DNA from: Planctomycetia bacterium | GTDB lineage: Bacteria > Planctomycetota > Planctomycetia > Gemmatales > HRBIN36 | DNA length: 64,000 nt | Reading direction: 5' to 3' | Assembly: GCA_016795155.1 (NCBI GenBank) | Contig: JAEUIE010000032.1 | Span: forward strand, 1 to 64,000 | Shown here: in pieces, positions 54,402 to 62,909 of the stretch | How positions within the stretch are numbered: position 1 is the stretch's first letter | Layout: every line of letters starts with the position of its first letter | Translations under genes and position numbers: made by a program | Notes under the pieces: generated by a model | What the model was told of the DNA's origin: nothing | Database searches by the model: none | Seen by the model: only the letters and a program-made list of their open reading frames with translations

Positions 54402-56410
54402 CGTGTTCCCAATGCATCATGCAGGCGTTGATACGCTTCGGATGTTCGGAGCAAAGCTTCATGCGTGCCTGTAGCTTCTATGCAACCGTCGTGCATCACA
54501 ATGATGCGATCAGCAATTTTAAGCGAACTGGCACGATGCGTTATCAGGAAGGTTGTGCGACCTTTGGTGAAGTGCTCCAGAGCATCGTGGATAACCTGTT
54601 CGCTTTCCGCATCGGCAGCACTGGTAGCTTCGTCCAGAATCAGAATGGCTGGATCACGCAGAATGGCCCGTGCCAGTGCAATACGCTGTCGCTGTCCTCC
54701 TGATAGGTTGTTCCCCATTTCGCCCACACGTGTTTCATAACCCTTGGATAGTCTGGAAATGAACTCGTGAGCGTGGGCCTTACGTGCAGCTACTTCAATC
54801 TCTTCATCAGTTACGCCGAAGGTGCCGTAGGCAATATTGGCTTTGATAGTGTCATCAAAGAGTACAGTATGCTGTGTGACATAGCCCAGCTGCTTGCGCA
54901 GGCTTTTCAGTCGCACATTTCGGATGTTCATGCCATCAATGTGAATGGTGCCATAATCAGGGTCATAAAACCTGCTGAGCAGACTCATCAGAGTGCTCTT
55001 TCCACAGCCATTTCTGCCAACGATGGCAACTGTTTCACCATGCTGAATGCTCAAATTGACATGATTAAGCACAGGTCGATCGGGTGAATAGCCAAAACAG
55101 ACATCGTGGAAATCAATACTCTGCTGATGACGTGGTAGCCGTAACCCCTTCAGATTAGGATCAACCTGAGGCTGGCGATCCATGATTTCGTAAATGCGAT
55201 CTGCCGCTGCACAAGCAGCCTGCACTTTACTGAATACGCTCGATAATTTTCTCAGCGGATCAGCGGTGGCAACCAGCATCAGATAGAGTGACAATAGGCT
55301 GGATGCTTCCAATTGATTGTTCATCACCTGCTGATTAAAAATACGCTCCTGGCCGCTCAGCACCAGATAGGTACCCATGGTCAAAGCGCCGCAAACGGCA
55401 ATGACAGCAAGAAATTCCATGATCGGGTCAGTAGCTGATTCAAACCTGACGACTTTCATGGCCTTCTTCATGAAGTCTTTTCCGCCGCGGTGTAACCGTC
55501 GCCTTTCGTGTTGTTCAGCGGTGAAAGCTTTGACGACCTGAATGCCTTGAATGCCTTCCTGAATGATTTTGACAATACTGGCCATGCTGGCAAAGACTTT
55601 CTTGCTAGCAAGGCGCAGAGTTTTTCCCACCCAACTCATGAAGAAAACAGCAATAGGCACCAGGATGAGGAAAATGAGCGTCAGCCGCCAACTGATAGTG
55701 CATGCCAGGATGATGCAGACCAGGGCTTTGAGTGGCTCCACAATCATCTTGCCACCCAGCGTTCTGATGCCACTGCCCAGTGTTTCAGAGTCAGTGGTGA
55801 AACGGGACATGATGTTCGCAGCACCTTCCTGATTGAACTGGCGAACATCCTGCCTGAGTACCTGGCGATAGAGTCTGTTCCGTACATCAAACACAGTTTG
55901 ATAAACAAAGTTGGCTACCAATGTCTCTTGAAGAAAATCAAACACACCTTTGAGTGCGACAGCAACAAGGACAATGCCAAAGATCCACAACATGACTTCA
56001 AAGGGATCGGCGGGACAGTAGCGGTCAACATACCGCTTGATCACGAAGTTCCAGTAGTTCGATTTTTCTGTGGCAGCCAGCTTGTCCTGAGCTCGAGCGA
56101 TTTCACGCGTAACAGTTGCCAGTTTCTTGTCACGCTCGCCATTTTGTGGTTGGTTAAGAAGTTTATTTTGCTCATTCTGGTTTCCAGCCAGGATTTTTTT
56201 GGTCTCTTCAATGTCTTTGTCATTTTGATCAATCTGTTCGGCAATCCATTGTTGCGGTGTTTTTTTCTCGGTAAGGATTTTCAGGAACGGATAAATGGCA
56301 GTGAAATTGGCGCCCCATAAGAGGGCTACCATGACTGCACAAAAGAGCGATGCAGCAAACTGCCAGCGATAGGGCCAGGCGAAACGTAAAGCGCGAAAGA
56401 AGTTATGCAT
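54389..56410 (-). CDS. MsbA-like ABC exporter with coiled-coil insert
   Basis: This 673-residue fused half-transporter has six membrane helices and one ABC domain: Walker A GRNGCGKST, signature LSGGQRQRIALARAIL, Walker B AILILDEATSAAD and H-loop TFLITHRASS. Between TM1 and TM2, residues 50-116 form a Lys/Glu/Gln-rich probable coiled coil not found in ordinary MsbA. It is likely to flip a lipid or glycolipid, consistent with the coupled GT39 gene. Confidence 0.9.
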   Translation of the reverse strand: MHNFFRALRFAWPYRWQFAASLFCAVMVALLWGANFTAIYPFLKILTEKKTPQQWIAEQIDQNDKDIEETKKILAGNQNEQNKLLNQPQNGERDKKLATVTREIARAQDKLAATEKSNYWNFVIKRYVDRYCPADPFEVMLWIFGIVLVAVALKGVFDFLQETLVANFVYQTVFDVRNRLYRQVLRQDVRQFNQEGAANIMSRFTTDSETLGSGIRTLGGKMIVEPLKALVCIILACTISWRLTLIFLILVPIAVFFMSWVGKTLRLASKKVFASMASIVKIIQEGIQGIQVVKAFTAEQHERRRLHRGGKDFMKKAMKVVRFESATDPIMEFLAVIAVCGALTMGTYLVLSGQERIFNQQVMNNQLEASSLLSLYLMLVATADPLRKLSSVFSKVQAACAAADRIYEIMDRQPQVDPNLKGLRLPRHQQSIDFHDVCFGYSPDRPVLNHVNLSIQHGETVAIVGRNGCGKSTLMSLLSRFYDPDYGTIHIDGMNIRNVRLKSLRKQLGYVTQHTVLFDDTIKANIAYGTFGVTDEEIEVAARKAHAHEFISRLSKGYETRVGEMGNNLSGGQRQRIALARAILRDPAILILDEATSAADAESEQVIHDALEHFTKGRTTFLITHRASSLKIADRIIVMHDGCIEATGTHEALLRTSEAYQRLHDALGTRWAA

Positions 56411-56662
56411 GCGGCCTTCCCTGGCAAAAATGCATGGATGAGTCTAAAGATGTAACAAAATGTGAGAAATGGGGCAAGCTGAGCCATTGTGTTCACGCCA
56501 AAAATAGGCAAGGTGGGCTAAGTTTGTGGGTCATATTATCCCCTGCCAAATATGTCCATATTTCAGTACATTTGATGCTTGAAGTCTATTTCATGAGAGA
56601 TATACTAAAAGCCGTCTGGTAACCAATTTCTCACTCCTCTCTGTCAGAATCGCAGGTGAGTT

Positions 56663-56848
56663 ATGGGTTTGACAGCCATGTTGGAATTGGATCTGATCGA
56701 AGAGTTGAAGTTACGCCGTTGGGCCAGGGAACATTATGTCCCCCGCGGCCAGCGAGAACGTAACTGGCATCCAGTTGTGCTGGATGAAATGGAAAAGAAG
56801 GATCGTGATTTGTCGCAGGGCATCATCAGCTATGCTTCGCTGGCATAA
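56663..56848 (+). CDS. Small conserved-looking protein, 61 residues
   Basis: The ATG is preceded by GCAGGTGAG. The 61-residue, charged sequence (ELKLRRWAREHYVPRGQRERNWHPVVLDEMEKKDRD) has no signal peptide and no known domain. A strong terminator follows the stop by 28 bp, which supports a real short gene. Confidence 0.55.
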   Translation: MGLTAMLELDLIEELKLRRWAREHYVPRGQRERNWHPVVLDEMEKKDRDLSQGIISYASLA

Positions 56849-56875
56849 GCGATCAAGATGATCTACCAGCTTACT

Positions 56876-56905
56876 ACGCCTGGATAATTCCAGGCGTTGT
56901 TTTTT
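56876..56905 (+). terminator. Intrinsic terminator after the small ORF
   Basis: ACGCCTGG and CCAGGCGT form an 8-bp stem with a 6-nt loop, followed by TGTTTTTT. Confidence 0.8.
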
Positions 56906-57129
56906 AGTACCGATCTAATATCTGATTGGCTCTTCTGTCATCTGCCTATTTTCACCAGAATCGCAGTAGGAGTAGACAAAATCACTCACGAGGGGTATAT
57001 CATTGCATGAATCCTGTGTTTCTTCCATAAAGATGCACAAGACTTCCCGTCAGGGAAAAATATCATGAAGGATGCAAGCTGAAGTGTTTGCCTCGCCTTG
57101 CAACCACTTTGAAACAGAGGAGTAAATTC

Positions 57130-57384
57130 ATGGCCGACACGAACATCGAGTCGCGGGTCATTGAGATCGTCAGCGAACAGATGGGCGTCAGTAAAGACCA
57201 GGTCAAACGCGAAACCGAATTCCAGAAAGATCTCAACGCTGATTCACTCGACGTTGTCGAACTCGTCATGGAACTCGAAGAAGAGTTTGAAATCAACATT
57301 CCCGAAGATTCACAGGATAAAATCAAAACCGTGGGTGCTGCCATTGATTTCATCGAAGCAGAACTCAAAAAGAAACCTGAATAG
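57130..57384 (+). CDS. acpP: Acyl carrier protein
   Basis: The 84-residue product begins at ATG 57130 with GAGGAG upstream. The phosphopantetheine Ser lies in DLNADSLDVVELVMELEEEF. Length and acidic composition fit ACP. It precedes fabF by 81 bp with a terminator-like hairpin between. Confidence 0.96.
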   Translation: MADTNIESRVIEIVSEQMGVSKDQVKRETEFQKDLNADSLDVVELVMELEEEFEINIPEDSQDKIKTVGAAIDFIEAELKKKPE

Positions 57385-57409
57385 TGGTGTTTGAATTGAA
57401 ACTTCGGAG

Positions 57410-57442
57410 GCAGCGGAGCACAGGTGCTTCCGCTGCTTTTTT
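57410..57442 (+). terminator. Terminator-like hairpin between acpP and fabF
   Basis: GCAGCGG (57410-57416) pairs with CCGCTGC (57430-57436); the stem extends inward with one bulge to a 4-nt loop and is followed by six T's (57437-57442). It lies 25 bp after acpP and 23 bp before fabF, so it may attenuate read-through. Confidence 0.7.
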
Positions 57443-57465
57443 GTAATCTCTCCCGAGAGCGAATC

Positions 57466-58749
57466 ATGTCACGACGACGCGTTGTCATCACTGGTTTAGG
57501 AACCATCAATCCACTGGGCCGATCTGTACCGGAATTCTGGGGCAATCTCCTGGAAGAAAAAAGCGGTATTCGTCCCTGGACTCTATTCGATGTCAAGGAC
57601 TACAAGGTCAAGTTTGGTGGGGAAATCCATCAGTATCAGCCTAACCCGCAGTTGATTGACAAGCGTCTGCAGCGGCGTATGGATCGCTACTCACAGTTCG
57701 CCCTCGAAGCTGCATATGAAGCCATCGTCGATAGCGGATTGCCATTAAAGAAACTGGACGACAAGGAATCCGAACAAGCCTACCACATTGATGGCTACGA
57801 ACCCTTCCGAATGGGTGTCATCATGGGTAGCGGTATCGGTGGCCTCAACGAGTATGAAGACCAGCATGAAATTCTGCTGACTAAAGGGCCTACGCGTGTC
57901 AGCCCGTTTGTCATTCCCAAGCTGATGGTCAATTCTGCTGCAGGGCAGATCAGCATCTATTTCGGCATGCGTGGCCAGAACTTCGCCATCGCTACAGCTT
58001 GTGCATCAGCAGCTAATGCAATGGGTAGTGCAATCCGTTCCATTCAGTATGATGATGCCGATCTGATTATCTCTGGTGGCAGTGAAGCAGCTATGACCCG
58101 CATGGGCTTATCAGGGTTTATTCAGTGCATGGCGCTCTCGAACAGAAATGATGCACCACAAAAAGCCTGCCGACCCTGGGACAAGGATCGCGATGGCTTT
58201 GTCATCGCAGAAGGCGCTGGCATGATCGTTCTGGAAGAGTACGAACATGCCAAGAAACGTGGCGCTCGCATCTATGCTGAGATTGCAGGGTACGGCGCTA
58301 CTGGCGATGCCTTCAATATCACTGCACCATGTCCCGATGGCAGTGGGGCAGCCAAGGCAATCGAACTGGCATTGAAAGATGCCAAGTTGAATCCTACCGA
58401 TGTCAATTACATCAACGCCCACGCCACCAGCACTCCCTTGGGCGACCTTGGAGAAACCTTGGCAATCAAAACAGTGTTGGGGCAACATGCCTACAAGGTT
58501 CCCGTCAATGCTACCAAGAGCATGACCGGCCATACGCTTGGCGCCAGTGGCGGCTTAGCTGCTATCGTTTGTGCCAAGTCAATCCAGACCGGCAAAATAC
58601 ATGGTACTATCAATCTGGATAGCCCCAGTGAAGGCTGCGATCTCGATTATGTTCCAAACCATGCCCGCGATCACAAGGTGAAGGTAGCAGTCCTGAACAG
58701 TTTCGGCTTCGGCGGACACAACGCCTGCCTGGTCATCAAGGCGGTTTAA
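57466..58749 (+). CDS. fabF: Beta-ketoacyl-ACP synthase II (FabF)
   Basis: This 427-residue condensing enzyme has the Cys-His-His triad: Cys179 in ATACASAANA, His in NAHATSTPLGD and His in KSMTGHTLGAS, plus the conserved VAVLNSFGFGGHN end. It elongates fatty acids from malonyl-ACP. The start at 57466 is MSRRRVVITGLG; the longer frame back to 57424 includes the terminator hairpin. Residues about 101-112 carry a small acidic insert (ESEQAYHIDGYE). Confidence 0.95.
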   Translation: MSRRRVVITGLGTINPLGRSVPEFWGNLLEEKSGIRPWTLFDVKDYKVKFGGEIHQYQPNPQLIDKRLQRRMDRYSQFALEAAYEAIVDSGLPLKKLDDKESEQAYHIDGYEPFRMGVIMGSGIGGLNEYEDQHEILLTKGPTRVSPFVIPKLMVNSAAGQISIYFGMRGQNFAIATACASAANAMGSAIRSIQYDDADLIISGGSEAAMTRMGLSGFIQCMALSNRNDAPQKACRPWDKDRDGFVIAEGAGMIVLEEYEHAKKRGARIYAEIAGYGATGDAFNITAPCPDGSGAAKAIELALKDAKLNPTDVNYINAHATSTPLGDLGETLAIKTVLGQHAYKVPVNATKSMTGHTLGASGGLAAIVCAKSIQTGKIHGTINLDSPSEGCDLDYVPNHARDHKVKVAVLNSFGFGGHNACLVIKAV

Positions 58750-58751
58750 TC

Positions 58752-59108
58752 ATGACAGCTACGATCGACTGGATGTACCGTAGAAATTTCTGCAGTACCT
58801 GTGAGAAAGCGGAAGATTTCCTGGAACAGCATGGCGTTCAGGTCAAGTCAACTACCGATGCCCGCAAAGAAAAGATGAATCAGGCTGCCTTGCTGGCATT
58901 AGCCAAATCGGTCGATGTTATTCTCACCGTGAAGGGCAAAAATATTCTTCGATTGGATTTGAGGAAAGACAAGCCAGACCTGAAAGCAATCCTGGCATCG
59001 ATGCTGGGGCCAACAGGCAATCTGCGTGCTCCGACATTTCGAAAAGGCAAGACGCTGTTCGTGGGGTTTCAGCCTGAGGGGTATAGTGAAGTTTTGAAAC
59101 TAACATGA
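58752..59108 (+). CDS. ArsC/Spx-like thioredoxin-fold protein
   Basis: The 118-residue protein has an N-terminal CxxC (Cys14-Ser-Thr-Cys17 in NFCSTCEKAEDFL) and the layout of ArsC/Spx thioredoxin-like proteins, with the RAPTFRKGKTLFVGF end. It begins 2 bp after the fabF stop. In Spx the CxxC is a redox sensor; in ArsC it reduces arsenate. Which role applies here is not determined, as the R-loop of ArsC is not evident. Confidence 0.7.
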   Translation: MTATIDWMYRRNFCSTCEKAEDFLEQHGVQVKSTTDARKEKMNQAALLALAKSVDVILTVKGKNILRLDLRKDKPDLKAILASMLGPTGNLRAPTFRKGKTLFVGFQPEGYSEVLKLT

Positions 59109-59206
59109 ATGTGGAATCTCAAGCTTCAATTCTTCCGTATAGAGCTTAGATGGTTTCTTGTGGTAGCTTTCTATAATATCAGCACATTCCAAAGGACACT
59201 CCATAG

Positions 59207-59821
59207 ATGAACGCAGTGCTGCAGGAACGAATTGCTCAATTCCGAAAGATGGCTCAAGACGATCCAGAAAATGAATTGGGGCATTTCAGTCTGGGCAAGG
59301 CGCTCATGGAGGATCAGCAGTTTGTGGAAGCGGCCCAATCGTTTCAAAAAACAGTTGAGTTGAACCAACAGTTTTCGAAAGCCTACCAGTTACTCGGCCA
59401 ATGCCTGATGCATGCAGGGAACCCCGTAGCAGCCGTTCAATATCTGACGCAAGGCTACTCGGTTGCTGATGAGCGAGGCGACAATATCCCCAAGCAGGAA
59501 ATGGGCAACCTGTTAAAGAAACTCGGTGCAGAAATCCCCGCTTCCCAGCGACCAGCTACTTCTCAAGCAGTTGCAGGTGAAGGTGGGTTCGCCTGCCAAA
59601 GACCAGGCTGCATGGCGGGGCCAAGAGCGATGCAACTGCAAAGGCCACCGATGAGTGATGAACTGGGACAACAGGTTTACAACAATATCTGCGCAGCCTG
59701 CTGGCAGGACTGGCTCGGCATGGGCATTAAGGTTATAAACGAAATGCGGCTGGACCTGAGTGATGAAAAAGGCCAGCAGGTGTATGACCAGTATATGCGT
59801 GAATACCTGGGGCTGAGTTAG
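59207..59821 (+). CDS. TPR protein fused to YggX-like Fe(II)-trafficking domain
   Basis: The 204-residue protein has TPR units at about 22-90, a short linker, and a C-terminal domain (about 128-204) matching YggX: FACQRPGCMAG with Cys130 and Cys135, ELGQQVYNNICAACWQDWL, then VINEMRLDLSDEKGQQVYDQYMREYL. YggX proteins protect Fe-S clusters from oxidation. Ordinary YggX has about 90 residues and a single conserved cysteine near its start, so the TPR fusion and CxxxxC pair are distinctive. TATAAT lies 30 bp before the start. Confidence 0.8.
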   Translation: MNAVLQERIAQFRKMAQDDPENELGHFSLGKALMEDQQFVEAAQSFQKTVELNQQFSKAYQLLGQCLMHAGNPVAAVQYLTQGYSVADERGDNIPKQEMGNLLKKLGAEIPASQRPATSQAVAGEGGFACQRPGCMAGPRAMQLQRPPMSDELGQQVYNNICAACWQDWLGMGIKVINEMRLDLSDEKGQQVYDQYMREYLGLS

Positions 59822-59831
59822 CAAGATTGTA

Positions 59832-59855
59832 GTCATCACGCTCCGTCGTGATGAC
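59832..59855. repeat. REP-like hairpin GTCATCACG
   Basis: GTCATCACG and CGTGATGAC form a perfect 9-bp stem with a 6-nt loop (CTCCGT), 11 bp after the TPR-YggX gene. Confidence 0.6.
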
Positions 59856-59913
59856 GAGATGTGCAGATGCAGAACTCAATTCAGTTGATGGATCGAAGTC
59901 ACTCTTTTACGGA

Positions 59914-59934
59914 TCATCACGCGGAGCGTGATGA
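59914..59934. repeat. REP-like hairpin TCATCACGC
   Basis: TCATCACGC and GCGTGATGA form a perfect 9-bp stem with a 3-nt loop, 9 bp before the UbiD-family start. It shares CATCACG with the hairpin at 59832 and sits where the ribosome-binding site would be. Confidence 0.6.
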
Positions 59935-59943
59935 CAACAAACT

Positions 59944-61773
59944 ATGGGCTATCCCACACTGGCTGCCTGTGTCAGCGATCTCGAACGAACTAAGCAACTC
60001 GTTCGTATCGATCATGAAATTGATCCGAATCTGGAGATAGCGGCGATCCATCGTCGGGTCTACCATGCCGGAGGCCCGGCATTGCTCTTCACCAGAGTGA
60101 AGGGTTGTTCCTTTCCTATGCTCAGCAACCTCTTTGGAACATTGGAACGGAGCAGGTTCCTTTTTCGCGATACCATCGAAACGGTCAGAAAACTGGTTGA
60201 GCTGAAAATTGATCCCGCTAACTTCGCGAAAAAACCGTTTCGATACTGGAATGTACCGTTTGCAGCATTGAAGATGCTGCCAAAAAAAGCCTGGCGTTCA
60301 CCGCTACTTGCACATCAGACAACAATCAGTCAGTTGCCTAAGTTAAAGTGCTGGCCTAACGATGGTGGCAGCTTTGTCACACTTCCCCTAGTCTATAGCG
60401 AAGACCCGAACCAGCCCGGCTGGAAGAAATCCAATCTGGGTATGTACCGCGTGCAACTCGATGGCAATGAGTACAAGAAGGATCAGGAAATCGGTCTGCA
60501 CTACCAGATACATCGTGGTATTGGAGTCCATCATGCTGCTGCGATTGCCAAAGGCGAACCACTCAAAGTGAATATCCATATTGGTGGCCCGCCTGCATTG
60601 ATGCTATCCGCGGTAATGCCGTTGCCTGAAGGTTTAAGCGAATTGACATTTGCCGGGGCACTGGGAGGTAGAAGGATTCGACTGGTGCAGGGCATCAATG
60701 GACTGCCTATGCTGGGTGATGCCGACTTTTGTATCAGTGGAGTTGTTGATCCCCATCGCACTTTGCCTGAAGGGCCGTTTGGAGATCATCTCGGCTACTA
60801 TGCCAAGGTTCATGATTTCCCCGTGTTGCAGGTACAGCAGGTCTATCACAAACCTGGAGCTATCTGGCCATTTACCGTAGTAGGCAGGCCGCCTCAGGAA
60901 GATACGAGTTTCGGCGAGTTGATTCATGAAATAACCGGGCCGGTGATTCCATCGGTGTTGCCTGGTGTGAAGGCTGTACATGCGGTGGATGCATCAGGTG
61001 TTCATCCGCTGCTATTGGCGATAGGCAGTGAAAGATATGTGCCCTATGCCAGCCAGCGCAAGCCGCAGGAACTGCTCACCATTGCCAATGCCATTCTGGG
61101 ACAGGGGCAGTTGTCGCTTGCCAAATATTTGTTCGTCGTGGCACAGGAAGACGATCACGAGTTGGACATTCACGATATTGGCAGATTTATGAAGCATGTG
61201 CTGGAACGTGTGGATTGGCGAAAGGACCTGCATTTCCAGACTTGCACCACGATTGATACCCTCGATTATTCTGGAACTGGCTTCAATGAAGGTTCCAAAG
61301 TAGTGATCGCAGCAGCAGGCCAGCCTCGGCGAAGTGTAGCTACTCAGATTCCCGATGGATTACGGCTGCCTGAAGGATTCAAGGAACCGAAAGTTTGTTT
61401 GCCAGGCATTCTGGCAGTGCAAGGGCCGAGATTTGCTGCTGAAGGGAAGCAGGCTGTAGATCGCTTTGTACAAACCTTTGGTTCAGATGCGATACAGGGC
61501 TTCCCCTTGATTTTGTTGGTGGACGACAGTGATTTTTGTTCACGGCACATCAATAACTGGATATGGGTCACCTTCACCCGTTCCAATCCTGCTGCAGATA
61601 TTCATGGCATTGGCGCAACGACAGTCGACAAACACTGGGGCTGCACAGGTTCGCTCATCATTGATGGACGAATCAAACCACACCATGCGGAACCGCTGGA
61701 GGATGATCCAGCAGTTGTCAAGCGAATTGAAAGTCTGGCTGCAACACGTGGACCGCTGCATGGGTTGTATTAA
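59944..61773 (+). CDS. UbiD-family prFMN-dependent decarboxylase
   Basis: This 609-residue UbiD-family protein removes carboxylates from unsaturated or aromatic acids using prenylated FMN. Recognisable segments are PTLAACVSDLERTKQLVRIDHEIDPNLEIA, GPALLFTRVKG, LPEGPFGDHLGYYAK and PVIPSVLPGVKAVHAVDASG. The length is longer than E. coli UbiD (497) and fits planctomycete homologues that may act in menaquinone or aromatic metabolism. No ubiX-like gene is in the window. Its stop overlaps the convergent gene by four bases. Confidence 0.88.
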   Translation: MGYPTLAACVSDLERTKQLVRIDHEIDPNLEIAAIHRRVYHAGGPALLFTRVKGCSFPMLSNLFGTLERSRFLFRDTIETVRKLVELKIDPANFAKKPFRYWNVPFAALKMLPKKAWRSPLLAHQTTISQLPKLKCWPNDGGSFVTLPLVYSEDPNQPGWKKSNLGMYRVQLDGNEYKKDQEIGLHYQIHRGIGVHHAAAIAKGEPLKVNIHIGGPPALMLSAVMPLPEGLSELTFAGALGGRRIRLVQGINGLPMLGDADFCISGVVDPHRTLPEGPFGDHLGYYAKVHDFPVLQVQQVYHKPGAIWPFTVVGRPPQEDTSFGELIHEITGPVIPSVLPGVKAVHAVDASGVHPLLLAIGSERYVPYASQRKPQELLTIANAILGQGQLSLAKYLFVVAQEDDHELDIHDIGRFMKHVLERVDWRKDLHFQTCTTIDTLDYSGTGFNEGSKVVIAAAGQPRRSVATQIPDGLRLPEGFKEPKVCLPGILAVQGPRFAAEGKQAVDRFVQTFGSDAIQGFPLILLVDDSDFCSRHINNWIWVTFTRSNPAADIHGIGATTVDKHWGCTGSLIIDGRIKPHHAEPLEDDPAVVKRIESLAATRGPLHGLY

Positions 61774-62852
61774 CTTAAATGTTTGCGCCTCGAATACCAG
61801 ACAACTACGCACATCAATGCGATGAAGCAAGGCAATAAAATCAATCCTACAAGTATAGCAAATAATGTAATGTAGAAATGGTCTTGGGCTAAGTTCCAGT
61901 TCGTTTGCGAAAAAGGCACGTCATAGACAACATACCGCTTTCCAATGATGAATGAACTGATGTAGTAGATGCCGAATATGCTGAGGAGCGTTGAAGTCCA
62001 AAAAACGGTCCAACTGCTCCGCAGAATGCTGTAAAAGTTCCCTGCCAGAGTTATACCCTTTATCCAGTTACAACGCAGACAAAATAATACAAGCAAGGCG
62101 AAGACAGCAATTACGATGGAATGAGGTATCCTGTCGCTGTGAATTTGTTCTGCCGTCATCTTGTACTGAGTGGTGATAGCCATCGTATCGGCAGGCAATG
62201 AGTCGAAATGTGCTGTGTAAACATTGTTGTCTTTCTGGGTCGGCAAGGTACAGGCGAAATTCCAGCCAGCAGGAACGGTGACAGTCAAATCGAGGCCTTG
62301 AAACGCCTTCCATTCACGGGCGGGGGAAAGAATATAAGCAATCTGCCAATACCGTACTGGGTCAAGATGCTTGACACGAGAAAACGGCACACTGTCGTAA
62401 CCTACAGCAAGGGTATGCCTTCCTTTGGCCAAGCTAACTGTAAAGACGATCCACTCGTTTTCCTTATAGCCATAAGGATCAAGATCTAGCAATTCTCCAG
62501 ACGAAAAACCGGGTGTATAACCAGGAAATTTCCATCGTTTGGGAAGGTTGTCGTCTCGCATATGTTCGACAGTGTAAAAAAGTAATTTGTTATCCAGCAT
62601 ACACTTCACGGAATCAACCTGTTTGCTGCCCGTGATAAATACGAGTTTAACCGTTCTGGCTTCACCAGTTACTAGCAGTTCATAGATTGCTTCGACACGA
62701 ATTGGTTTTTCTTGCATCAAAGGCTGCAAATCGAACGTCAACTTTTCACGGATGATGATAACATCGTGAACACCGTTTAATTCGCGGTTCAAGGTGCCTT
62801 TTCGATAAGATTCGATGTTGCCCTGCAGCTGTGTTTGCCACAGCAAGAACAA
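61770..62852 (-). CDS. Membrane protein of unknown function, start uncertain
   Basis: The protein has about 360 residues from the TTG at 62852. The frame extends further back without ATG or GTG to a tandem TAG TAG (62907-62912) whose first TAG is the stop of the ThuA gene. The upstream in-frame sequence looks like the start of a signal peptide (KGCSEQRLFSCIALFLLWQ). Three membrane helices lie at about 250-270, 285-305 and 325-350. The periplasmic half has beta-rich carbohydrate-type sequence. No family is recognised. Confidence 0.55.
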   Translation of the reverse strand: MFLLWQTQLQGNIESYRKGTLNRELNGVHDVIIIREKLTFDLQPLMQEKPIRVEAIYELLVTGEARTVKLVFITGSKQVDSVKCMLDNKLLFYTVEHMRDDNLPKRWKFPGYTPGFSSGELLDLDPYGYKENEWIVFTVSLAKGRHTLAVGYDSVPFSRVKHLDPVRYWQIAYILSPAREWKAFQGLDLTVTVPAGWNFACTLPTQKDNNVYTAHFDSLPADTMAITTQYKMTAEQIHSDRIPHSIVIAVFALLVLFCLRCNWIKGITLAGNFYSILRSSWTVFWTSTLLSIFGIYYISSFIIGKRYVVYDVPFSQTNWNLAQDHFYITLFAILVGLILLPCFIALMCVVVWYSRRKHLS

Positions 62853-62909
62853 GGCAATGCATGAAAAGAGCCTTTGCTCGGAGCAACCTTTTGAAAAGGA
62901 AATGATCTA

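Noticed and set aside
55508-56320. Long plus-strand reading frame through the ABC exporter
   Set aside because: It is antisense to a clear exporter gene with all motifs intact.
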